Assembly: GCF_902167145.1 (NCBI RefSeq)
Contig: NW_023367371.1
Coordinates: 55,144 to 119,143, forward strand
Direction: 5' to 3'
DNA: 64,000 nucleotides
Source: Zea mays
Lineage: Eukaryota > Streptophyta > Magnoliopsida > Poales > Poaceae
Shown here: piece by piece, positions 20,931 to 33,189 of the stretch
Numbering within the stretch: position 1 is the stretch's first letter
Layout: each line of letters opens with the position of its first letter
Notes under the pieces: generated by a model
What the model was told of the DNA's origin: nothing
Seen by the model: the letters and a program-made list of their open reading frames with translations, nothing else
The model's database searches: none
Position numbers and translations under genes: made by a program

Positions 20931-23612
20931 TGAGCTCGGACTCCGCTTCTTCTCTCCATTGCGCATCCCAGTGCTTAAGCAATCAACTCCATTTCGCCAG
21001 AGAACTTGCGCAGTCCCAATTCCCTCTCTTCTTCGATCTTGCTCCGCCGTGAAGAGCTTCTTCGTAGCCAGCGCTTCTCTGGTCAGTAATGATCAAATTG
21101 CTCTTTGTTATAGTTAGTATGTGATCTATTATTGCCCCTGGATGCAACAATTTAGAATTTGACCGAAGCCCCTCACCGGAACGTGCGGTTGTTCTGTTGA
21201 ACGCCGCCGTAACCCCCCCCCCCCCCCACCGTCGACCCGTTCTTCGGATCTTGTTCTGCCCAAACCGAAGCATGTCCATGGACCCTAGTGAACCCGTAAG
21301 CCTTTACCTAGCCTCAATTTGTCCATCCCCGCCGTTGTCCGATCGGAACATGTCCACTCTCTTGTCCATCCGCTCTGCCACCGTGGCCAGGACATTATAG
21401 TGCACCATTAGTGAAATTGATGGAGGGGAAATGGTCGGGGTGGACCTAATTGTGTTCCTGTCGCTTGAGAGCTCCAGTCGTGGCGTCATTCGGCCGGAAT
21501 AGGCTCGCCGGAGTACGGCGAGGGCTGATTCCTCGTCGTGGACTCTGCTCTGCGAAAGTTTAGAAGGTGGAGGGCCTTAGTGTAAACCGTCAGTGACTCA
21601 CTGAACAGTAGAAGAACCTGTCTCCAAATAAATACAACCCCGAGGCCCTTTCTGCAAAGCCGCCAGGGCGCGGCCGTGCGCGGGCGCTTTCCTCTCTGGC
21701 CTGGACCGCCTGGGCTCAGAATCGGCCCAAGACTGTTACAAGTTTCTCTTTTTCTTTTTGTTCCAGAGCCAAAACAATTATAGAAAAATGTAGAAAAATG
21801 CTAAAATTGTGAAACCAATTTTCCTAGGTTTGTTATTTTCCATAGTATTTAATAAAAATAAGTTTGTGATTTTTAGTGAAAGTAAGAAATTTTAGGGTAT
21901 TTAAAGTAGTTAAAAGTCTTGGTTATAGATTTTTAGAAAATAATTGATAAGTCCTAAAATGCCCAAAATTTTTATATGAGTGTTATACAATATTTAGAGA
22001 CCTTGGGTAGAGTTTGAATTGATTTGGACCTTGTTTGATCACCAAACCCCAAAACACCCCCCCTGCCCTATGAACTCCTTTACCGACTCCGGAAACCCTA
22101 AGTTCCCGGAACTCCGTGAAGGCAAGTTGTATTCAAGACATAACTAATAAGTTTATGTTGTCTTTGCATCCTCATGAGCATCCCATGGCATCCATTCTTA
22201 TGCTTATGTATGGTTATGAGTAGAACGTGAAGAAGAGGTAGAAGTCCCCGAAGAGCAAGTGCAACCACCTTTGGACACTCAGGCCGGGAATAGTTTCTAC
22301 TTCGACATTTGTGGATCCGAGCCTGAATCACCTGCAAAAGAAGGCAAGCCCCGGTGCATTTGCCACCTCCCTTGATGTTTTTAAATCTTTCTCACTTGCT
22401 TGCTGCATTAAGTTATAGGAGTTGATTGTTAAACAATTCCTGCATTACCTTCCTTGATTTTGATTACCCTCCTTGCAACCCTGTTTTTACAAAAAGGTTT
22501 TACTATGCTTAGTATTGCTTTAGAAAAACAAAAGGATTTGTTTTACAAAAGATGTTTGGCAAAAGTGGTTGGGATGTTTTCAAAAACAAAACTTGATGGT
22601 GGATCCATCATGGCCATGATGGGTCCAACATCGGAAAAGATGTACCTCTGTCAGGTACCAAGTTTTTGGGTTAAAAAAAGATTAAGCTGAGACCGGGCGG
22701 GTGACTTGCACGAGAAAGAAAGTCTCGGTGTAGTGTCTCCGTCTGAGTCGATTAAGGACCGTCTCGATGTAGGCTTGTTGATCGAGGACCCTTTAGCTGG
22801 TCACATGCCTCGTCATGGGTAAGCCTTGCCTCGGGCAGACTAAGGCCGGAATAAGACAACACGAGATGGGCGTGGAGCGGTGGCGAGAGTAGCGTGTACC
22901 CTCCGTGGCAAGAGGCTGGACGGTGGTGTATCTGTGCTCTCGGTCTGCGTGAACCTGATCCGGTCTTAAGAACCCCGGTGGCGGGTTGACATATGCAAGG
23001 GTTAAGTGCTACATATGTCGTGTGATTGGAGATCCTCAGCTGAGTATAATCGATTCGGATCGTCGTACCTTCGCGGTTATGAAGACTTGGTCACTACCCT
23101 ACACGTAGCATTCCACTAAAGACGATGGGCTCTTGTTAAAAATTGGCTAGTGCAGGATCAGTGATTGAACTAGGGTAGAAAGAACTCTAGTGCAGGTAAT
23201 TTTACTTAACTTGACAAATAAAACTGGATTTTTAAGGATCCACTTTAGTAAGCATTTCTGCAAAAACAGAGTCTTTGAATATTGAAGAGCCTTACCTTGA
23301 CTCCCATATAACCAGCATACCCTTGAGAGTCTTTTCTTTAGTCGGGTAAGACTTGCTGAGTATCCCATACTCAGGGTTTATCCCTTCGTTGTTTTTAGGT
23401 GAGGAAGTAGCAGACTTTTGCTACTTCTGTGCCAAGGTGGTTCCAAAAGAAGAAAATCAAGACTGAGGTGCGGGAGGAGTCGGTCCTCCGTTTAGGATCT
23501 TTTGCTTTTAGCTTCTTGGGAGGAGTTTTTGCCTCCCTGGTTTGTATAATATTACTCCTATGCACTCACTTTTAGGCTGGTCTGTAATAATATAACTCAA
23601 GCTTACTTTTGA

Positions 23613-23618
23613 AATAAA
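23613..23618 (+). terminator. possible poly(A) signal in the 3' LTR
   Basis: AATAAA about 200 bases before the LTR end. It is the candidate end signal for the element's own transcript. The motif alone supports it. Confidence 0.35.
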
Positions 23619-23818
23619 TGTAAGATTATGTAATTCGCTTCCGCATTTCTTTATCTCCGATGTTCTGTAATGTCTACAAGATGGGTGAGACGTTCCTGGT
23701 AAGGTAAGGAAAGATACCGAACTTGTCAAGTAGTTCAGGGGCACCTACAGGGTTGTCTGATGTCTGTGAGACAAGGACAACTGTAGGTGGGCCTAATTAC
23801 TTGGGAGGTTCCGTCACA

Positions 23819-23823
23819 TGGTG
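23819..23823. repeat. target site duplication, right copy
   Basis: TGGTG directly after the 3' LTR, identical to 11,865-11,869. Confidence 0.93.
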
Positions 23824-24135
23824 GAGACCATTTCTTGGTCAAAAATCCATACGTGTTAGCCTCTAGTATTATTGAAAATGGTCGCTCATGGCTATTTTCA
23901 ACGTCGCTCATGGCTATTTTCATAAAAAATGGGGGTTGTGTGGCCATTGATCATCGACCAGAGGCTCATACACCTCACCCCACATATGTTTCCTTGCCAT
24001 AGATCACATTCTTGGATTTCTGGTGGAGACCATTTCTTGGTCAAAAATCCGTAGGTGTTAGCCTTCGGTATTATTGAAAATGGTCGTTCATGGCTATTTT
24101 CATGGACGCTCATGGCTATTTTCATAAAAAATGGG
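23824..24135 (-). repeat. knob180 block, reverse, after the insertion
   Basis: Continuation of the reverse block that the element split, about 1.7 monomers. It includes a 202-type duplication near 23,885 and a hybrid duplication near 24,095 where CATGGACGCTCATGG replaces the usual spacer. It ends at AAAAAATGGG fused to TGTACGAGCC. Confidence 0.85.
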
Positions 24136-25734
24136 TGTACGAGCCTCTGGTCGATGATCAATGGCCACACAACCCCCATTTTTGTCGAAAATAGCCATGA
24201 ACGACCATTTTCAATAATACCGAAGGCTAACACCTACGGATTTTTGACCAAGAATGGTCTCCACGAGAAATCCAAGAATGTGATCTATGGCAAGGAAACA
24301 TATGTGGGGTGAGGTGTATGAGCCTCTGGTCGATGATCAATGGCCACACAACCCCCATTTTTTATGAAAATAGCCATGAGCGACCTTGAAAATAGCCATG
24401 AGCGACCATTTTCAATAATACTAGAGCCTAACACGTACGGATTTATGACCAAGAAATGGTCTCCACCAGAAATCCAAGAATGTGATCTATGGCAAGGAAA
24501 CATATGTGGGGTGAGGTGTATGAGCCTCTGGTCGATGATCAATGGCCACACAACCCCCATTTTTTATGAAAATAGCCATGAACTACCATTTTCAAAAATA
24601 CCAAAGGCTAACACCTACGGATTTTTGACCAAGAAATGGTCTTCACCAGAAATCCAAGAATGTGATCTATGGCAAGGAAACATATGTGCGGTGAGGTGTA
24701 CGAGCCTCTTGTCGATGATCAATGGCCACAGAACCCCCATTTTGCCGAAAATAGCCATGAACGACCATTTTCAATAATACCGAAGGCTAACACGTACGAG
24801 TTTTTAACCAAAAAATGGTCTCCACCAGAAATCCAAGAATGTGATCTATGGCAAGGAAACATATGTGTAGTGAGGTGTACGAGCCTCTGGTCGATGATCA
24901 ATGGCCACACAACCCCCATTTTTGTCGAAAATAGCCATGAACGACCATTTTCAATAATATCGAAGGCTAACACCTACGGATTTTTGACCAAGAAATGGTC
25001 TCCACCAGAAATCCAAGAATGTGATCTATGGCAAGGAAACATATGTGGGGTGAGGTGTATGAGCCTCTGGTCGAAGATCAATGGCCACACAACCCCCATT
25101 TTTGTCGAAAATAGCCATGAACGACCATTTTCAATAATACCGAAGGCTAACACCTACGGATTTTTGACCAAGAAACGGTCTCCACCAGAAATCCAAGAAT
25201 GTGATCTATGGCAAGGAAACATATGTGGGGTGAGGTGTATGAGCGTCTGGTCGATGATCAATGGCCACACAACCCCCATTTTTTATGAAAATAGCCATGA
25301 ACGACCATTTTCAATAATACCGAAGGCTAACACCTACGATTTTTTGACCAAGAAATGGTCTCCACCAGAAAAACAAGAATGTGACCTATGGCAAGGAAAC
25401 ATATGTGGGGTGAGGTGTACGAGGCTCTGGTGTATGATCAATGGCCACACAACCCCCATTTTTATGAAAATAGCCATGAGCGACCTTGAAAATAGCCATG
25501 AGCGACCATTTTCAATAATACTAGAGGCTAACACCTACGGATTTTAGACCAAGAAATGGTCTCCACCAGAAATCCAAGAATGTGATCTATGGCAAGGAAA
25601 CATATGTGGGGTGAGGTGTATGAGCGTCTGGTCGATGATCAATGGCCACACAACCCCCATTTTTGTCAAAAATAGCCATGAACGACCATTTTCAATAATA
25701 TTAGAGGCTAAGACCTACGGATTTTTGACCAAGA
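24136..25734 (+). repeat. knob180 block, forward
   Basis: About 8.7 forward monomers. The series from about 24,669 to 25,547 repeats, in opposite orientation, the monomer order found at 29,011-29,900 and at 10,860-11,700, including the rare CCAGAAAAACAAG monomer at about 25,371. It ends at GACCAAGA fused to TTGCCATAG. Confidence 0.87.
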
Positions 25735-25903
25735 TTGCCATAGATCACATTCTTGGATTTCTGGTGGAGACCATTTCTTGGTCTAAAATCCGTAGGTGTT
25801 AGCCTCTAGTATTATTGAAAATGGTCGCTCATGGCTATTTTCAAGGTCGCTCATGGCTATTTTCATAAAAAATGGGGGTTGTGTGGCCACCTCACTACAC
25901 ATA
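25735..25903 (-). repeat. knob180 block, reverse, shortest
   Basis: Less than one reverse monomer (202 type), with an internal deletion joining GTGTGGCCA to CCTCACTAC. The return to forward orientation happens within CACATATGTG, a perfect 10-base palindrome of the monomer, so the exact breakpoint is ambiguous. Confidence 0.82.
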
Positions 25904-27450
25904 TGTGGGGTGAGGTGTACGAGCCTCTGGTCGATGATCAATGGCCACACAACCCCCATTTTGCCGAAAATAGCCATGAACGACCATTTTCAATAATACC
26001 GAAGGCTAACACCTACGGATTTTTGACCCAGAAATGGTTTCCACCAGAAATCCAAGAATGTGATCTATGGCAAGGAAACATATGTGGGGTGAGGTGTATG
26101 AGCCTCTGGTCGATGATCAATGGCCACACAACCCCCATTTTTGTCGAAAATAGCCATGAACGACCATTTTCAATAATATCGAAGGCTAACACCTACGGAT
26201 TTTTGACCAAGAAATGGTCTCCACCAGAAATCCAAGAATGTGATCTACGACAAGGAAACATATGTGGGGTGAGGTGTATGAGCCTCTGGTCGACGATCAA
26301 TGGCCACACAACCCCCATTTTGCCGAAAATAGCCATGAATGACCATTTTCAATAATACCGAAGGCTAACACGTACGAGTTTTTAACCAAGAAATGGTTTC
26401 CACCAGAAATCGAAGAATGTAATCTATGGCAAGGAAACATATGTGGGGTGAGGTTTATGAGCCTCTAGTCGATGATAAATGGCCACACAACCCCCATTTT
26501 TTATGAAAATAGCCATGAGCGACCTTGAAAATAGCCATGAGCGACCATTTTCAATAATACTAGAGGCTAACACCTACGGATTTTAGACCAAGAAATGGTC
26601 TCCACCAGAAATCCAAGTGGCCACACAACCCCCATTTTTTATGAAAATAGCCATGAGCGACCTTGAAAATAGCCATGAGCGACCATTTTCAATAATACTA
26701 GAGGCTAACACCTACGGATTTTAGACCAAGAAATGGTCTCCACCAGAAATCCAAGAATGTGATCTATGGCAAGGAAACATATGTGGGGTGAGGTGTACGA
26801 GCCTCTGGTCGATGATCAATGGCCACACAACCCCCATTTTGCCGAAAATAGCCATGAACGACCATTTTCAATAATACCGAAGGCTAACACGTACGAGTTT
26901 TTAACCAAGAAATGGTCTCCACCAGAAATCCAAGAATGTGATCTATGGCAAGGAAACATATGTGGGGTGAGGTGTATGAGCGTCTAGTCGATGATCAATG
27001 GCCACACAACCCCCATTTTTGTCGAAAATAGCCATGAACGACCATTTTCAATAATACCGAAGGCTAACACCTACGGATTTTTGACCAAGAAATGGTCTCC
27101 ACCAGAAATCCAAGAATGTGATCTATGGCAAGGAAACATATGTGTAGTGAGGTGTATGAGCCTCTGGTCGAAGATCAATGGCCACACAACCCCCATTTTT
27201 GTCGAAAATAGCCATGAATGACCATTTTTAAAAATACCAAAGGCTAACACATTCGGATTTTTGCCCAAGAAATGGTCTCCACCAGAAATCCAAGAATGTG
27301 ATCTATGGCAAGGAAACATATGTGGGGTGAGGTGTATGAGCGTCTGGTCGATGATCAATGGCCACACAACCCCCATTTTTGTCGAAAATAGCCATGAACG
27401 ACCATTTTCAATAATACCGAAGGCTAACACCTACGGATTTTTGACCAAGA
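25904..27450 (+). repeat. knob180 block, forward
   Basis: About 8.5 forward monomers with two successive 202-type monomers (about 26,510 and 26,640) separated by a deletion joining GAAATCCAAG to TGGCCACAC at 26,619. It ends in GACCAAGAAATGG shared with the reverse GGGGTTGTG, the same junction as at 10,050. Confidence 0.87.
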
Positions 27451-30400
27451 AATGGGGGTTGTGTGGCCATTGATCATCGACCAGACGCTCATACACCTCA
27501 CCCCACATATGTTTCCTTGCCATAGATCACATTCTTGGATTTCTGGTGGAGACCATTTCTTGGTCAAAAATCCGTAGGTGTTAGCCTTCGGTATTATTGT
27601 AAATGGTCATTCATGGCTATTTTCGACAAAAATGGGGGTTGTGTGGCCATTGATCATCGACCAGAGGCTCATACACCTCACCCCACATATGTTTCCTTGC
27701 CATAGATCACATTCTTGGATTTCTGGTGGAGACCATTTCTTGGTCAAAAATCCGTAGGTCTTAGCCTCTAATATTATTGAAAATGGTCGCTCATGGCTAT
27801 TTTCATAAAAAAATGGGGCTTGTGTGGCCATTTATCATCGACTAGAGGCTCATAAATCTCACCCCACATATGTTTCCTTGCCATAGATCACATTCTTGGA
27901 TTTCTGTGGAGACCATTTCTTGGTCAAAAATCCGTAGGTGTTAGCCTTCGGTATTATTGTAAATGGTCATTCATGGCTATTTTCGGCAAAATGGACCATT
28001 TCTTGGTCAAAAATCCGTAGGTGTTAGCCTTCGGTATTATTGAAAATGGTCGTTCATGGCTATTTTCGACAAAAATGGGGGTTGTGTGGCCATTGATCAT
28101 CGACCAGACGCTCATACACCTCACCCCACATATGTTTCCTTGCCATAGATCACATTCTTGGATTTCTGGTGGAGACCATTTCTTGGTCTAAAATCCGTAG
28201 GTGTTAGCCTTCGGTATTATTGAAAATGGTCGTTCATGGCTATTTTCGACAAAAATGGGGGTTGTGTGGCCATTGATCATCGACCAGAGGCTCATACACC
28301 TCACCCCACATATGTTTCCTTGCCATAGATCACATTCTTGGATTTCTGGTGGAGACCATTTCTTGGTCAAAAATCCGTACGTGTTAGCCTCTAGTATTAT
28401 TGAAAATGGTCGCTCATGGCTATTTTCAAGGTCGCTCATGGCTATTTTCATAAAAAATGGGGGTTGTGTGGCCATTGATCATCGACCAGAGGCTCATACA
28501 CCTCACCCCACATATGTTTCCTTGCCATAGATCACATTCTTGGATTTCTGGTGGAGACCATTTCTTGGTCAAAAATCCGTAGGTGTTAGCCTTCGGTATT
28601 ATTGAAAATGGTCATTCATGGCTATTTTTGGCAAAATGGGGGTTGTGTGGCCATTGATCATCGACCAGACGCTCATACACCTCACCCCACATATGTTTCC
28701 TTGCCATAGATCACATTTTGGATTTCTGGTGGAGACCATTTCTTGGTTAAAAACTCGTACGTGTTAGCCTTCGGTATTATTGAAAATGGTCATTCATGGC
28801 TATTTTCGGCAAAATGGACCATTTCTTGGTCAAAAATCCGTAGGTGTTAGCCTTCGGTATTATTGAAAATGGTCGTTCATGGCTATCTTCGACAAAAATG
28901 GGGGTTGTGTGGCCATTGATCATCGACCAGACGCTCATACACCTCACCCCACATATGTTTCCTTGCCATAGATCACATTCTTGGATTTCTGGTGGAGACC
29001 ATTTCTTGGTCTAAAATCCGTAGGTGTTAGCCTCTAGTATTATTGAAAATGGTCGCTCATGGCTATTTTCAAGGTCGCTCATGGCTATTTTCATAAAAAT
29101 GGGGGTTGTGTGGCCATTGATCATACACCAGAGCCTCGTACACCTCACCCCACATATGTTTCCTTGCCATAGGTCACATTCTTGTTTTTCTGGTGGAGAC
29201 CATTTCTTGGTCAAAAAATCGTAGGTGTTAGCCTTCGGTATTATTGAAAATGGTCGTTCATGGCTATTTTCATAAAAAATGGGGGTTGTGTGGCCATTGA
29301 TCATCGACCAGACGCTCATACACCTCACCCCACATATGTTTCCTTGCCATAGATCACATTCTTGGATTTCTGGTGGAGACCATTTCTTGGTCAAAAATCC
29401 GTAGGTGTTAGCCTTCGGTATTATTGAAAATGGTCGTTCATGGCTATTTTCGACAAAAATGGGGGTTGTGTGGCCATTGATCTTCGACCAGAGGCTCATA
29501 CACCTCACCCCACATTTGTTTCCTTGCCATAGATCACATTCTTGGATTTCTGGTGGAGACCATTTCTTGGTCAAAAATCCGTAGGTGTTAGCCTTCGATA
29601 TTATTGAGAATTGTCGTTCATGGCTATTTTCGACAAAAATGGGGGTTGTGTGGCCATTGATCATCGACCAGAGGCTCGTACACCTCACTACACATATGTT
29701 TCCTTGCCATAGATCACATTCTTGGATTTCTGGTGGAGACCATTTCTTGGTCAAAAATCCGTAGGTGTTAGCCTTCGGTATTATTGAAAATGGTCGTTCA
29801 TGGCTATTTTCGACAAAAATGGGGGTTGTGTGGCCATTAATCATCGACCAGAGGCTCGTACACCTCACTACACATATGTTTCCTTGCCATAGATCACATT
29901 CTTGGATTTCTGGTGGAGACCATTTCTTGGTCAAAAACTCATACGTGTTAGCCTTCGGTATTATTGAAAATGGTCGTTCATGGCTATTTTCGACAAAAAT
30001 GGGGGTTGTGTGGCCATTGATCATCGACCAGAGGCTCATACACCTCACCCCACATATGTTTCCTTGCCATAGATCACATTCTTGGATTTCTGGTGGAGAC
30101 CATTTCTTGGTCAAAAATCCGTAGGTGTTAGCCTTCGGTATTATTGAAAATCGTCGTTCATGGCTTTTTTCGACAAAAATGGGGGTTGTGTGGCCATTGA
30201 TCATCGACCAGACGCTCATACACCTCACCCCACATATGTTTCCTTGCCATAGATCACATTCTTGGATTTCTGGTGGAGACCATTTCTTGGTCTAAAATCC
30301 GTAGGTGTTAGCCTCTAGTATTATTGAAAATGGTCGCTCATGGCTATTTTCAAGGTCGCTCATGGCTATTTTCATAAAAATGGGGGTTGTGTGGCCATTT

Positions 30401-31853
30401 ATCATCGACCAGAGGCTCATACACCTCACCCCACATATGTTTCCTTGCCATAGATTACATTCTTGGATTTCTGGTGGAAACCATTTCTTGGTTAAAAACT
30501 CGTACGTGTTAGCCTTCGATATTATTGAAAATGGTCGTTCATGGCTTTTTTCGACAAAAATGGGGGTTGTGTGGCCATTGATCATCGACCAGAGGCTCAT
30601 ACACCTCACCCCACATATGTTTCCTTGCCATAGATCACATTCTTGGATTTATGGTGGAGACCATTTCTTGGTCAAAAATCCGTACGTGTTAGCCTTCAGT
30701 GTCATTGAAAATGGTCGTTCATGGCTATTTTCGACAAAAATTAGGGTTGTGTGGCCATTGATCGTCGACCAGAGGCTCATACACCTCACCCCACATATGT
30801 TTCCTTGCCATAGATCACATTCTTGGATTTCTGGTGGAGACAATTTCTTGGTCAAAAATCCGTAGGTGTTAGCCTTCGGTATTATTGAAAATGGTCGTTC
30901 ATGGCTATTTTCGGCAAAATGGGGGTTGTGTGGCCATTGATCATCGACCAGAGGCTCGTACACCTCACCCCACATATGTTTCCTTGCCATAGATCACATT
31001 CTTGGATTTCTGGTGGAGACCATTTCTTGGTCAAAAATCCGTACGTGTTAGCCTTTGGTATTTTTGAAAATGGTCATTCATGGCTATTTTCGACAAAAAT
31101 GGGGGTTGTGTGGCCATTGATAATCGACTAGAGGCTAATACACCTCACCCCACATATGTTTCCTTGCCATAGATCACATTCTTGGATTTCTGGTGGAGAC
31201 CATTTCTTGGTCAAAAATCCGTAGGTGTTAGCCTTCGATATTATTGAAAATGGTCGTTCATGGCTATTTTTGACAAAAATGGGGGTTGTGTGGCCATTGA
31301 TCATCGACCAGAGGCTCGTACACCTCACCCCATATATGTTTCCTTTCCATGGTTCATATTCTTGGATTTCTAGTGGATACCATTTCTTGGTCAAAAACTC
31401 GTACGTGTTAGCCTTCGGTATTATTGAAAATGGTCGTTCATGGCTATTTTCAACAAAATGGGGGTTGTGTGGCCATTGATCATCGACTAGAGGCTCATAC
31501 ACCTCACCCCACATATGTTTCCTTGTCGTAGATCACATTCTTGGATTTCTGGTGGAGACCATTTCCTGGTCTAAAATCCGTAGGTGTTAGCCTCTAGTAT
31601 TATTGAAAATGGTCGCTCATGGCTATTTTCAAGGTCGCTCATGGCTATTTTCATAAAAAATGGGGGTTGTGTGGCCATTTATCATCGACTAGAGGCTCAT
31701 AAACCTCACCCCACATATGTTTCCTTGCCATAGATTACATTCTTGGATTTCTGGTGGAGACCATTTCTTGGTCAAAAATCCGTAGGTGTTAGCCTTGGGA
31801 ATTATTGAAAATGGTCATTCATGGCTATTTTCGGCAAAATGGGGGTTGTGTGG
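27451..31853 (-). repeat. knob180 block, reverse
   Basis: About 24 reverse monomers. The first 2.4 kb corresponds to 10,051-11,869, with an extra section inserted: the truncated GGCAAAATGGACCATT monomer occurs twice here (about 27,990 and 28,815) against once there. The longest stop-free frame of the window (29,011-30,228, reverse) lies here and is a by-product of the 180-base period. It ends at GTTGTGTGG fused to AATAGCC. Confidence 0.88.
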
Positions 31854-33189
31854 AATAGCCATGAGCGACCATTTTCAATAATACTAGAGGCTAACACCTA
31901 CGGATTTTAGACCAAGAAATGGTCTCCACCAGAAATCCAAGAATGTGATCTATGGCAAGGAAACATATGTGGGGTGAGGTGTATGAGCGTCTGGTCGATG
32001 ATCAATGGCCACACAACCCCCATTTTTGTCGAAAATAGCCATGAACGACCATTTTCAATAATACCGAAGGCTAACACCTACGGATTTTTGACCAAGAAAT
32101 GGTCTCCACCAGAAATCCAAGAATGTGATCTATGGCAAGGAAACATATGTGGGGTGAGGTGTATGAGCGTCTGGTCGATGATCAATGGCCACACAACCCC
32201 CATTTTTGTCGAAAATAGCCATGAAAGACCATTTTCAATAATACCGAAGGCTAACACCTACGGATTTTTGACCAAGAAATGGTCTCCACCAGAAATCCAA
32301 GAATGTGATCTATGGCAAGGAAACATATGTGGGGTGAGGTGTATGAGCCTCTGGTCGATGATCAATGGCCACACAACCCCCATTTTTGTCGAAAATAGCC
32401 ATGAACGACCATTTTCAATAATACCGAAGGCTAACACCTACGGATTTTTGACCAAGAAATGGTCTCCACCAGAAATCCAAGAATGTGATCTATGGCAAGG
32501 AAACATATGTGGGGTGAGGTGTATGAGCCTCTGGTCGATGATCAATGGCACCACAACCCCCATTTTTGTCGAAAATAGCCATGAACGACCATTTTCAATA
32601 ATACCGGAGGCTAACACCTACGGGTTTTTGACCAAGAAATGGTTTCCACCAGAAATCCAAGAATGTGATCTATGGCAAGGAAACATTTGTGGGGTGAGGT
32701 TTATGAGCCTCTAGTCGATGATAAATGGCCACACAACCCCCATTTTTTATGAAAATAGCCATGAGCGACCTTGAAAATAGCCATGAGTGACCATTTTCAA
32801 TAATACTAGAGGCTAACACCTACGGATTTTAGACCAAGAAATGGTCTCCACCAGAAATCCAAGAATGTGATCTATGGCAAGGAAACATATGTGGGGTGAG
32901 GTGTATGAGCGTCTGGTCGATGATCAATGGCCACACAACCCCCATTTTTGTCGAAAATACCCATGAACGACCATTTTCAATAATACCGAAGGCTAACACC
33001 TACGGATTTTTGACCAAGAAATGGTCTCCACCAGAAATCCAAGAATGTGATCTATGGCAAGGAAACATATGCGGGGTGAGGTGTATGAGCCTCTGGTCGA
33101 TGATCAATGGCCACACAACCCCCATTTTTGTCGAAAATAGCCATGAACGACCATTTTCAATAATACCGAAGCCTAACACCTATGGATTT

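Larger units (their letters stand above)
11870..23818 (+). mobile_element. Ty3/gypsy LTR retrotransposon (Tekay/Del-type chromovirus), defective interior
   Basis: A complete LTR-to-LTR insertion, 11,949 bp, transcribed on the given strand. In order it has a 5' LTR, a tRNA-iMet primer site, an untranslated leader, a gag-position ORF broken by a stop, a protease C-terminal remnant, about 1.6 kb of unassigned sequence, integrase core, integrase C-terminus with chromodomain, purine tract and 3' LTR. TSDs of 5 bp, TG...CA ends, and flanks that rejoin into one normal knob monomer prove a single insertion. The chromodomain at the pol C-terminus and the long LTRs starting TGTAACACCCC fit the Tekay/Del clade; I do not assign a named maize family. 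LTRs differ by about 14 substitutions in about 4,042 aligned bases (hand count), so insertion was recent. No reverse transcriptase or RNase H is recognisable, so it must have moved with enzymes from another element. Confidence 0.93.
19772..23818 (+). repeat. 3' long terminal repeat
   Basis: A 4,047-bp copy of the 5' LTR at offset 7,902. I count about 14 base substitutions by eye (for example 12,005 A against 19,907 G; 12,238 C against 20,140 A), about ten of them transitions, plus a C tract of 15 against 10. TATA is at 20,924-20,930 and AATAAA at 23,613-23,618. It ends CCGTCACA at 23,818. Confidence 0.94.

Noticed and set aside
29011..30228. 405-codon reverse open frame and other long frames in the satellite (for example 24,669-25,547, 31,974-32,714, 46,844-47,458)
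   Set aside because: They are 60-residue periodic translations of the 180-bp monomer, differ between monomers at all codon positions, and break wherever a monomer has an indel. They are not genes.
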